31,287 nt of DNA, taken from Stentor coeruleus. Lineage: Eukaryota; Ciliophora; Heterotrichea; Heterotrichida; Stentoridae. Position 1 is the stretch's first letter. Every line of letters begins with the position of its first letter. The stretch spans positions 1 to 31,287 of the forward strand of contig MPUH01000867.1 of the NCBI GenBank assembly GCA_001970955.1, in the 5' to 3' direction. The notes beneath the pieces were generated by a model. That model searched no databases and was not told the DNA's origin. It saw nothing but the letters and a program-made list of their open reading frames with translations. This document shows positions 17,235-25,766 of this stretch, piece after piece. Made by a program: the position numbers and the translations under genes.

Positions 17235-18217
17235 GTGTAGTTTTATTATTGTAATTAAAAGAATAAGAATTCTTATGAGGAAATCACTTTTATTATGGGT
17301 TTTAGGTATTTGTAGACTAGATTATATGAAAAAGGTGCTTTTATTGTTATGAAAGAGTTTAGAAGTTTTATTAGCATTTTGGATTTATTTTATATTTTGG
17401 TTGAGTTATGTTTGAGATTTGGGTTTAGGAAGGTTATGCAAGATTAAAAAATATTTTTATAATAGGAATACTGTAAAGATATTTCATGATATTATAATAC
17501 TTATTTTATTATTATATACTTTGATGCTTTTTTATTATTTTATGATTTATGCTTTGTAAGTTACTAATTTTGTTTAATTTATATATGTTAAAATAATGAT
17601 GTGTTATAGAATTGCATTTTACTGATTTAACGTTGAGGTTTTATAGTGATTTCTTACCTCCTAAATCCAAATTGTAATTATCAAAATAAATAATTTTCTT
17701 ATCATTCACATACAGTTTGCTATTCAAATAAATAACAATTCAAATAAATAACAATTCAAATAAAACTTTCTTTATAAAAAACTAATCAATCTTGTTTAAC
17801 CTATAAACATAAAACACTTCATATAGACATATTCAAATATATAAAAATTTTATCTTAAATATAATCAATAAGCCAGATAAGAGTTTATTCTTTTATCTTT
17901 AAAATAAGAAGTGATACTATAAGATCAAGGTGAAGCTTTTTTTCTTTATAGCATATAAAATACATAATTTAGTTGATAAAAAAATGAAATCTTATAATTT
18001 TTATATTTATTAGGGAGCGCAATGTTACTTTTACTATGAATATATAAATCTACTTTTTCTTCGATTCAAAAAAATAACTATAATATGATGTTATTTAAAA
18101 TATTTCTAAAATTATCTACTTATAAAAGCTGTAGGTGTGCTAAATCTTGCATTTTACTAATCTAGTTCCTTAGTATTTCTCAAAAGTGTAAAAATAAACT
18201 TCCATATTATAAACTAA
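17235..18217. other. AT-rich intergenic region
   Basis: The left part (to about 17640) is G-rich and C-poor on the plus strand, which is the G-poor 5' flank of the minus-strand small gene. 17618-17657 is copy B of the 40-nt repeat. 17722-17765 is a short tandem repeat. The rest, up to the MMADHC-like gene, is plain A/T-rich sequence with stops in all frames and no recognisable RNA gene. Confidence 0.55.
17722..17765 (+). repeat. 16-nt tandem repeat, about 2.7 copies
   Basis: The unit attcaaataaataaca occurs twice perfectly and then partially (attcaaataaaa). It is a simple minisatellite-like slip product in AT-rich spacer. Confidence 0.85.
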
Positions 18218-18697
18218 ATGGAATTGCATGTTTTCAAAGCTTGTCCAGCCCTAAAACGTGATTTTTTACAATCTTTTCCCTTCATTTCCAACAACCCTGA
18301 CTTCATCATCATACTGATTTTGCAGGATTCAAAAACCGATTTGCTTCAAAGGTCTGATAATAAAGCTAAAGATCAGTGTATTGAAAATTTTTTTGAAGTA
18401 ACTAGGATGCTAGAAGAGGAACTTAATGGAAAATGGTGTGATTATATTGACCCATCATCAGGTTTGCTAATCAAAACTGATAGTTGTAAAGTTTTTAGTG
18501 ATGTAGAAATATGTAGTAGGTTAATGAAAATTGAATATACTTCTTATGGAGGATGTATGATGATTAAACACCCAAAATTTGAATTTAATTTGTATCCTGG
18601 GAGCTTTATTACTAATGCAAGTGTTGAAGATGCTCAATTAGCTGTGGAGAGAGTTTTAGAAAAATATGAGAAACTTGATAGGGAAAAAAAGGTGTGA
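18218..18697 (+). CDS. MMADHC: MMADHC (cblD)-like cobalamin trafficking protein
   Basis: The 159-aa protein matches the C-terminal domain of MMADHC, which partners with MMACHC to pass cobalamin to methionine synthase and methylmalonyl-CoA mutase. Residues 5-22 (VFKACPALKRDFLQSFPF) match the 'CP...L..DF...FP' entry strand. Residues 57-82 carry the helix and the hallmark DYIDPSSGL. Residues 108-135 carry the block with YGGC, then IKHP, then YPGSFITNAS. Cys113 sits where homologues have a Cys-Cys pair. There is no N-terminal mitochondrial leader: TAA precedes the ATG directly in frame, so the protein is just the conserved domain, against roughly 296 aa in human. This favours a cytosolic form. 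It ends with TGA, which confirms that TGA is a stop here. Confidence 0.82.
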   Translation: MELHVFKACPALKRDFLQSFPFISNNPDFIIILILQDSKTDLLQRSDNKAKDQCIENFFEVTRMLEEELNGKWCDYIDPSSGLLIKTDSCKVFSDVEICSRLMKIEYTSYGGCMMIKHPKFEFNLYPGSFITNASVEDAQLAVERVLEKYEKLDREKKV

Positions 18698-19164
18698 AAT
18701 TAGGATTTTTAGGAGTTTTAGAAATTTAGAATGAATTTGATGTTGAATTTAGAAATTTTTAAAGGTTTTAAGAGATTTTAAGAATATTTTATCATGAAGA
18801 ATAGGGGATTTTTTATGTTTAAAGCTGTGTTGTATTACTTAGAAATTTTAGTAATTTTATAACGTTGCGGCAATTAAATTATTTTTAAAGTTGTGTCTTA
18901 TAATCAATGTGGAAATTCCTATAAAAACTCTCAAGCTGCTCCTCTAACAATACTTTTATAAAATATACCTTCTTATTCATAAATAACAAGAAAGGCTAAA
19001 TAATTCAAAATGCACTCCAACCCAAAAAAAAATTCATAAATCACATTTTCAAATATAACACAAATCTTAATAAACCCATACCTTGAACTAAATCAAAATC
19101 TCTCTATCATACTAAAAAAAACCAGGCTATTTCATCCACATCAAAATCTAAATTAAATATTTTT
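18698..19164. other. Intergenic spacer, C-poor then G-poor
   Basis: 18721-18780 has no C at all, as expected for the 3' flank type seen in this window. From about 18915 to 19164 the strand becomes A/C/T-rich, ahead of the next plus-strand gene. No ORF or RNA gene was recognised. Confidence 0.5.
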
Positions 19165-19887
19165 ATGTATTCTCCTCACAGACTAGCAAACACTTTTGCC
19201 GAAGAAAGACTAAACTCAATGTACCGAACCTGTAACGGAAGCTTTTTATCTCAAACTCTAAGAGAAAGAGCAGGTTCATTAGAAGAACCACAAACAAAAA
19301 CCTTAAATAAAACATTATTTACAGAATCAAACATGCAAAGAGCATTTAACAGGTTTTTAGACTCAAAACTCAAAGACCCGCCATCTGAATCATACAAATG
19401 CTATTCAAGAAGTTCATTTTATGAGACCCAACTTTTAGAAAAGAAATTCAAAAAAATCGAGAAAAACGAACAGAGAAGAGCGATCTATGATCAAGTGACA
19501 TCAGAAGAACATGAAATTTTACAAAGAAATATCATGAAACTTAAAGAAAACTTCGCAGCGAAAATATTGAAACTAGAAAAAGACTGCTTGAGACAAATGG
19601 GTTGCTATAAAACTTCATTACATAAAGAAATAGGTCGAATTACTAAAGAAACCCAAGAAAGTATAAGGGTAAAATCGTGTCAAGCTATAGAAAATGCCTT
19701 GCCAACGATAAAATTCACCAAAACCCAATCAGCGAAATGTCAGAAAAATGAAAATTTGTCAAACAAATACCCAATACTAGAAGAAATAAAACAAAAAGTG
19801 TCGAGGTCAATGGAAAAAGCGCAAAAGACCAGAGAAAAAATAAAAGAAATCCAAGAAAAAATAGTAAAGATTAATAATTCTAATTAG
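19165..19887 (+). CDS. Coiled-coil protein of unknown function
   Basis: A 240-aa basic protein. Residues 1-85 are polar and non-coiled, with Arg, Ser and Thr (NTFAEERLNSMYRTCNG). Residues about 86-165 form a helical segment (LLEKKFKKIEKNEQRRAIYDQ ...). The C-terminal 45 residues are another Lys/Glu coil (KYPILEEIKQKVSRSMEKA). No family is recognised; the composition suits a basal-body or ciliary structural protein, which is inference only. The last eight coding bases, including the TAG at 19885-19887, overlap the last bases of the convergent kinase gene. Confidence 0.68.
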   Translation: MYSPHRLANTFAEERLNSMYRTCNGSFLSQTLRERAGSLEEPQTKTLNKTLFTESNMQRAFNRFLDSKLKDPPSESYKCYSRSSFYETQLLEKKFKKIEKNEQRRAIYDQVTSEEHEILQRNIMKLKENFAAKILKLEKDCLRQMGCYKTSLHKEIGRITKETQESIRVKSCQAIENALPTIKFTKTQSAKCQKNENLSNKYPILEEIKQKVSRSMEKAQKTREKIKEIQEKIVKINNSN

Positions 19888-21280
19888 AAGATATAAGCCC
19901 ATCAGGAACTTCAAGGTCGTTTTCTTTTTCTTTTATACTGTCAAAGAGCTTTACAAATACTTCATGCATATCAAATTCATTACCTTTAAGCTTCCTCATA
20001 TAGATTACTAATTGCCCTTCATATCTATAAAAGTTCATTTTGTACTCAAGTTCATTTGTCATAACTTTCATCATAAGTTCATTAGTTACAGGAGTAAATG
20101 TCGACCCAGTTTCTTCAAATAAAGCAATTAAAGCATCGATAATTGTATTGGGTTCTAAAGGTGTGAGGATACAAGAGTATTTGAAATACTGAATTTCTTC
20201 TTTTGTAATGGTTTTTATAAGATAATCGTCGTTTAGAATTGAAGATGTTCTCATATTGAAAGGTGCCCTATACATCCTACCAGAGTATTTCATTCGATCT
20301 ACACCAACAAGTTTATCAATATTAGCTCTGGTTTTTTCAGTATCAGGTAAAGCAGCTGAATTTACAACTGGGCGTACACAAGGTCCATTATACCAATCAG
20401 AACGTTTGATATCATTAATACTATATCTATCTGCAGGGTCATAAGCCATCATACCTCTAATCAATCTTTTAAACGCAGGGGAAAAGTGGTCTTGGCTTTT
20501 GTTCTTACAGCAAAACTCCCAAAACTTCTGTTCTTTATTAACCAGCATCGAATAATAAGGATCAATAAGACTAGCTTTAATAAACGGTGGGTTATAAGAT
20601 CGCATAATAAACAAAACCACACCTAAAGAAAAAATATCCACCATTTCACCTCTATACGGTTTGTGTAAAGACATTTCTGGGGCCATATATCCTTGTGTTC
20701 CAACTTCAGAACCAAGAAATCCTGAGCCTGATCTCCCCATCATCGATATAGAAAAGCCGAAATCTGATAATTTCACATTATAATCTTCATCAAAAAGCAC
20801 ATTCTCAGGCTTAATATCCCTATGGCAAATTCCTGCATTGTGACAAGCTTCTAATGCTGATAGTATCTGTCTGAAATAAAACCTTGCTATAGACTCTTCC
20901 ATATACCCGTGCTTGAACACATAATCAAATAAAGTCCCATTTGGACAAAGTTCCATGATTAGATAAGTGACAATTCTTGGTTGAGAATTTCTTCTTTTTG
21001 TATAAACTCCGTTTTCTTTGATTTCCACAAGGTTTAAAATGTTTGGATGATTGAGTTTTTTCAAGTTGTTGACCTCACTTAATAGACTGTCTTGAACTCT
21101 TTCTTGCATCTGGCTTCCAAGATTTTTTAGGATTTTTGCCGCGAATCTACTACAATTTTCATCCTCAACCAATTTGACCTTTGAAAAACCCCCACTTCCT
21201 AGTGTCTGTAGTACTTTGTAGTTATCTAATGTGCCGAAATCCATTTTAACTTTATTACAATCTGATAAATGACTATTCAT
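19880..21280 (-). CDS. Serine/threonine protein kinase (CAMK/SNF1-like) with C-terminal extension
   Basis: A 466-aa protein with a complete kinase domain: glycine loop GSGGFSKVK (28-36), ATP-binding Lys49 in AAKIL, helix-C Glu69, catalytic loop HRDIKPEN (Asp155), DFG (Asp173) and APE (200-202). All catalytic residues are present, so it should be active. An insertion at about 92-104 (VYTKRRNSQPRIV) lies between beta strands 4 and 5, and a Gly/Ser-rich activation segment (GRSGSGFLG) precedes the GT of the P+1 loop. The C-terminal 120 residues include FYRYEGQLVIYMRKLKGNEF, which resembles a KA1-like fold; that is a weak inference. Domain type suggests a CAMK/AMPK-related kinase; the exact subfamily is unclear. 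Met13 (21244) could be the true start, since the first ATG lies only 8 nt beyond the stop of the upstream Mpv17-like gene. Confidence 0.85.
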   Translation of the reverse strand: MNSHLSDCNKVKMDFGTLDNYKVLQTLGSGGFSKVKLVEDENCSRFAAKILKNLGSQMQERVQDSLLSEVNNLKKLNHPNILNLVEIKENGVYTKRRNSQPRIVTYLIMELCPNGTLFDYVFKHGYMEESIARFYFRQILSALEACHNAGICHRDIKPENVLFDEDYNVKLSDFGFSISMMGRSGSGFLGSEVGTQGYMAPEMSLHKPYRGEMVDIFSLGVVLFIMRSYNPPFIKASLIDPYYSMLVNKEQKFWEFCCKNKSQDHFSPAFKRLIRGMMAYDPADRYSINDIKRSDWYNGPCVRPVVNSAALPDTEKTRANIDKLVGVDRMKYSGRMYRAPFNMRTSSILNDDYLIKTITKEEIQYFKYSCILTPLEPNTIIDALIALFEETGSTFTPVTNELMMKVMTNELEYKMNFYRYEGQLVIYMRKLKGNEFDMHEVFVKLFDSIKEKENDLEVPDGLISSN

Positions 21281-21288
21281 TGCTAAGC

Positions 21289-21834
21289 TTATTTTTTACT
21301 TTTGTTCATAGAGTAAGAGAGGTAGATCATCCAGAAAAAGCCTACAGTATTGAGAAATAGGACTTGAAATTCTAAAGGCATGTATTTGAAATTCAAAATC
21401 AAAGCTGACATCCAGACTGTAACATTCATTTTCAGGGCTCCAGGAAGGTCACGTTGAAGTTTGACTTGAAGATCTGGATAATTGCCCCCATTCATGAAAT
21501 GCTGGGAGACAAAAAAGGACCATACAACAAATGAGCCGATTGTTAGTCTGTCTACTAAAGACTTGCCAACTATGAAAAGGAAAGAGTTTCCAGGGAATTT
21601 CACAGCGAGGAATTTATACCAATAATGGAACATTGGGGTTATAAGCCCTGCACCAAATATAGATAAGTTCCAAGAACGTTTGTGACTAAAGACCTCGGTG
21701 TAGCTTTTATTTTCCGGCTTTTCGATATATTGGCATATCATATCTGACGAGTATGTCAATATAAAAGCTGAGACCATTTCTGTTGTTTTAGGGTATTTTC
21801 TAAGAGTTTGATTGTACCACCTTACAAACTCCAT
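21289..21834 (-). CDS. Mpv17/PMP22 family membrane protein
   Basis: The 181-aa length is typical of the Mpv17/PMP22 family of small four-helix proteins of the inner mitochondrial or peroxisomal membrane, thought to act as channels or carriers. Family features in order: WYNQTLRKYPKTTEM at the N-terminus, then SSDMICQYIE. Next come the RSWNLSIFGAGLITPMFHYWYKFL stretch and the KSLVDRLTIGSFVVWSFF segment. The C-terminal helix starts FKYMPLEFQVLFLNTVGFFW, close to the family's 'N..yvPl..R......' motif. The hydrophobic helices fall at about 18-35, 55-75, 95-115 and 150-175. Its stop is 8 nt upstream of the first ATG of the kinase gene on the same strand. No intron was seen. Confidence 0.82.
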   Translation of the reverse strand: MEFVRWYNQTLRKYPKTTEMVSAFILTYSSDMICQYIEKPENKSYTEVFSHKRSWNLSIFGAGLITPMFHYWYKFLAVKFPGNSFLFIVGKSLVDRLTIGSFVVWSFFVSQHFMNGGNYPDLQVKLQRDLPGALKMNVTVWMSALILNFKYMPLEFQVLFLNTVGFFWMIYLSYSMNKSKK

Positions 21835-23021
21835 ATTACCTTTTATTTAGAACTGATTTGAACAATATAAAGTAGCTATGGTTATGCCATTAAATAGTCC
21901 CTATGGGAAAAAGTCTTATAAAAAGTTATTTTAAGCGAAAACTAAGATTGTTATTGAAGGTTAATCAGACTAAAAACTTAACTTGATGAATTGATTATAA
22001 ATTTATTGTTATATGAANATTGAAGGTTAATCAGACTAAAAACTTAACTTGATGAATTGATTATAAATTTATTGTTATATGAATATTCTTTAGTTTTATA
22101 TATGTGATTTTTGCATGTATTATCCATTTAAAAAAAATTGTATAACTATTAATAATTGATAGCATACTTAGTAAATTTATTATCAGAAAATCATAAATTA
22201 CCATAAAAAACACTAAATTGCACATGCCTTTTAACTCCTCTGAAATTTGCATAAATATGAAAAACTCTAATTTTAAAAGGAATCATTGTATATCCTAAAT
22301 TTTCATAATATCGTATATAAACTTTAACTAAAACTATTTAAAAATCACAGGTTTACATTAACAGCATAATACAATATTATCATTATCTTCAATTAACTGC
22401 TGATATTTTATCCAAATCAAGTATCTAGTTATTTTAATAAGCATTTTTTTTCCATTTATAATCAAGTTTTATCCTAATCAAATGTTGTTGCTTTATCTTT
22501 TATCTTGAATATGAATAAGTTATGTTTTTTAAAGTATTTATCTTATTATCAAGCACAATCATAGAATAACCTCTCAAAAATTGTGGCTTTCTACTTTTTG
22601 GTTTTTGAAAATATTTAGGTGCCAAATTGGACAAAAAGTTCATACTATCCCCTTGTTTTCATAAACTTATTATGCATTTGCCCATGCAATTTATCTATTA
22701 ACCTCTATTTTTGTGTGATCATTGAATCTCCAAACTTAAAAAAATCTCCAGTTAAATTTTCACTTAGACTTTCAAAATTCCTTCCCAAATCTTTATTTTT
22801 CAATCTAGATAAATTACTTCAACTTCTAATCATACCCTTAAGCATAACCCCTTGTTCCGCTTATTCGTGGATATAATAGCTTTTCTTGTCAAAATTAAGC
22901 TTTTAACACATCATTTTAATCCTCTTCGCACTGCCAACCCACTTTCCTAATCAAAAAAGCGATTCCTAGCTTGGTTTACTTCTTGCATATTACCATATTT
23001 GGAGAGAAATATAATTTCATC
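21835..23021. promoter_or_regulatory. Intergenic region between Mpv17-like and H+-ATPase genes
   Basis: This spacer lies between divergent genes and contains the N junction. The middle is plain A/T-rich. From about 22620 to the ATG at 23022 it is rich in C and T and poor in G on the plus strand, the promoter-flank composition seen elsewhere here. No named motif was recognised. Confidence 0.45.
21953..22083. repeat. 65-nt perfect direct duplication around a single N (assembly join)
   Basis: 21953-22017 and 22019-22083 are identical with only the N at 22018 between them, as at 5218. Interpreted as unmerged overlapping contig ends. Confidence 0.85.
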
Positions 23022-25742
23022 ATGTCTGACTATAAGAAACTTGCAGACAAATCAGAAGAGGAACATAAAAACCCTTCTGCGCTTACACCTCAACAATTAG
23101 ACGAGATGCGTACTCCAGAAAGCGGTCTAACTTCAGGTGAAGCTCGTAGGCGCTATGATAGAGATGGTCCAAATGCCTTACCAGAAAAAAAAGTTAACCC
23201 ATGTTTAAAGTTTCTATCTTACTACTGGGGTCCAATGCCTATTATGATTTGGGCAGCTATCATAATTGAGTTGGCTAGGCTTGCATGGTTAGACTTTGGA
23301 GTACTTATGGTCTTACAATTCGTCAATGGTTTCGTTGGCTGGCATGAAGAGAAAAATGCTGGCAACGCTATTGAAGCTCTGAAAAAAAGTTTAGCTTTGA
23401 AAGCTAGAGTTAAAAGAGATGGCAAATGGGAAGAAATTAAAGCTAGCGAATTGGTCATTGGCGATAGAGTTGGGATAAGACTTGGGGATATTCTTCCTGC
23501 AGATTGCCAATTAGGTCCAGGATATGCTGAAATCGATCAATCAGCCTTGACAGGAGAGTCTTTGGCTGTGACAAGGTATGAAGGAGATATAGTTTATCAA
23601 GGATCTGTATGCAAAAGAGGAGATTTAGAAGCTATAGTCGCTGCTACAGGCGCAAGAACTTTTTTTGGAAAGACTTCAACTTTGGTAGCAAGTGTCACTC
23701 AAAGAGGTAATTTGCAAAAAATTTTACTCAAAGTGGCTTTCTCACTTCTTATTATATCAACTATTCTTGCTGTTATTATTCTTATTGTAGTTTCAGTCAG
23801 AGGGAATAATTTCTTAGAAAGTTTATCTATATGTGTTGTTCTTATGGTTGCATCAATTCCTATTGCTATGCAGGTCGTATGTGCTACAACTATGGCTGTT
23901 GGTGCTCATGCTTTAGCTAAAAGAAGAGCTATTGTTAGTAGACTTAGTGCTATTGAAGAATTAGCTGGGATGACTATTCTTTGTAGTGATAAGACAGGAA
24001 CTTTGACGAAAAATGAGTTGACAATACAACAACCAATGCTTTTAAAGAGCTACTCAGTTGAAGATCTTTTCCTTGTTGCAGGACTTGCTGCTAAGAGAGA
24101 GCAGGGATCACAAGATGCTATTGATAAATGTGTTACTGAATATGGGATAAATAAATGTAGGGTTTCTTATAGTGGTTATGAAGAAGAAGACTTTATTCCA
24201 TTTGACCCGAAAATCAAAAGAACTGAATCGACAGTTAGAAACTCAAGATCAGGTGAAACTTTTAAATGCACAAAAGGAGCTCCTCAAGTTGTTTTGGCTA
24301 TGTGCAACGATCCAAGTATTGAAGAAGAAGTTTCAAGAAATGTTATGGACTTAGCTGCAAGAGGCTATAGAACTTTAGGTGTTGCAAGAACTAATAAAGA
24401 TGGGAAGTGGAGTATGCTTGGGCTTATATCATTATATGATCCTCCACGTGATGATACTAAAGAAACTATTCAAAAAGCTATACAGATGGGTCTTAAGGTC
24501 AAAATGATCACAGGCGACCAGACTGCTATTGCCAAAGAAACAGCCCGTCTTTTAAATTTGGGTGATAGAATCTATAATTCTGAACTTTTAAGTGATGAAG
24601 CTACAGCTGTGCAAAGAGAACTTTTGAATTCAATTATTGATGAAGCTGATGGGTTTGCTGAAGTTTTCCCTGAACACAAATATGCTATTGTTGCAATATT
24701 ACAAGAAAGGAAAAAGAGAGTTGGAATGACTGGAGATGGGGTTAATGATGCCCCTGCTCTGAAAAAAGCTGATGTGGGTATTGCTGTCGATGGAGCTACA
24801 GATGCTGCTAGAGCTGCTGCTGATATTGTATTAACATTACCAGGTCTTTCAGTTATTATAGAAGCAGTATATCGTGCTAGGAAAATCTTCCAAAGAATGC
24901 AAAACTATTGCATATATCGTATTGCATGTACTTTCCAATTATTGATTTTCTTCTTTATTACTATGGTTGCTATAAATCCAAGAGATTTTGCTTATCATGA
25001 TAGTCACCATAAAACTCCCCCTAAAGTTTTTGCCTTACCTGTACTTACAATTGTCATCATCACACTATTAAACGATGGGACAATTATATCTATTGCTTAC
25101 GACAAAGTTACAGTCTCTAGAACACCTAACAAATGGAACTTAATTCTTATTTTCTCTATAGCCGTATTATTAGGAGGTGTTGCTTTTATAAGTTCCATGA
25201 TAATGCTTCTTTGGGGACTTGCGAATATGGCTCATGGTGGGACACCTTTCCTCAATGCCTTAGGATTTGATCGTTGGCGTTATGGCGAAGTCATGACTAT
25301 GATTTTCCTCAAAATTTGTATTTCTAACTTCCTCACAGTCTATTCAGCAAGATGTAAAAGTTGGTTTTTCACAAGAACCCCAGGGAAGTTTTTAGCTATA
25401 TCAACTTGTTGTTCTATGATTTTAACTACAATTCTTTCATGCTATTGGTACTTAAACTTTAGCACAGGAGGCTCAAGTAGTATTCCAGATATGAATTCAA
25501 TAAGCTGGTCTATCGCAGGTTACGTATGGGTTTGCAATATAATAGTGTTTATTGCTCAAGACATAGCTAAATATTTTGCTATGATGGCATTTGAGAAATA
25601 CTACGCAATTACAGGTAAAGATGGAGGATTTTCAAGTGCTGTGCTTACTGACTCATTCTTGATCTTTAATGAAAACGTTAGGAAGTCGATTGTCACAAGA
25701 AGGTCGATGGCTGCAGCTCACGCAGGAGAGTTTAAGCATTAG
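23022..25742 (+). CDS. Plasma-membrane H+-transporting P3A-type ATPase
   Basis: The 906-aa protein (from ATG 23022; the in-frame TTG at 22971 is not a likely start) has all P-type ATPase motifs. These are TGES at 177-180 in the actuator domain, DKTGTLT with the phosphorylated Asp323, KGAP in the nucleotide domain, MITGDQ, and TGDGVNDAP at 570-578. The order, spacing and words such as AEIDQSALTGES match the P3A proton pump family of plants, fungi and protists. Asp685 in LLNDGTIISIAYD sits at the position of the proton-binding Asp of plant pumps. Ten hydrophobic helices are plausible. Two differences stand out: an extra polar loop between helices 5 and 6 (around AYHDSHHKTPPK), and a short C-terminal tail without the plant 14-3-3 site. 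It should energise the plasma or contractile-vacuole membrane by proton export. Confidence 0.92.
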   Translation: MSDYKKLADKSEEEHKNPSALTPQQLDEMRTPESGLTSGEARRRYDRDGPNALPEKKVNPCLKFLSYYWGPMPIMIWAAIIIELARLAWLDFGVLMVLQFVNGFVGWHEEKNAGNAIEALKKSLALKARVKRDGKWEEIKASELVIGDRVGIRLGDILPADCQLGPGYAEIDQSALTGESLAVTRYEGDIVYQGSVCKRGDLEAIVAATGARTFFGKTSTLVASVTQRGNLQKILLKVAFSLLIISTILAVIILIVVSVRGNNFLESLSICVVLMVASIPIAMQVVCATTMAVGAHALAKRRAIVSRLSAIEELAGMTILCSDKTGTLTKNELTIQQPMLLKSYSVEDLFLVAGLAAKREQGSQDAIDKCVTEYGINKCRVSYSGYEEEDFIPFDPKIKRTESTVRNSRSGETFKCTKGAPQVVLAMCNDPSIEEEVSRNVMDLAARGYRTLGVARTNKDGKWSMLGLISLYDPPRDDTKETIQKAIQMGLKVKMITGDQTAIAKETARLLNLGDRIYNSELLSDEATAVQRELLNSIIDEADGFAEVFPEHKYAIVAILQERKKRVGMTGDGVNDAPALKKADVGIAVDGATDAARAAADIVLTLPGLSVIIEAVYRARKIFQRMQNYCIYRIACTFQLLIFFFITMVAINPRDFAYHDSHHKTPPKVFALPVLTIVIITLLNDGTIISIAYDKVTVSRTPNKWNLILIFSIAVLLGGVAFISSMIMLLWGLANMAHGGTPFLNALGFDRWRYGEVMTMIFLKICISNFLTVYSARCKSWFFTRTPGKFLAISTCCSMILTTILSCYWYLNFSTGGSSSIPDMNSISWSIAGYVWVCNIIVFIAQDIAKYFAMMAFEKYYAITGKDGGFSSAVLTDSFLIFNENVRKSIVTRRSMAAAHAGEFKH

Positions 25743-25766
25743 GATAATATAATAGGCTCCTATAAT

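Noticed and set aside
17110-17352. An 80-codon plus-strand open frame across the N at 17148
   Set aside because: It crosses an assembly junction and is antisense to the small basic gene.
22619-22876. An 85-codon open frame upstream of the H+-ATPase
   Set aside because: It starts at GTG rather than ATG, has promoter-flank composition and no recognisable protein features.
22971-23021. An extended N-terminus of the H+-ATPase from TTG 22971
   Set aside because: It is not an ATG start, and the extra residues have no counterpart in the family; ATG 23022 gives a normal length.
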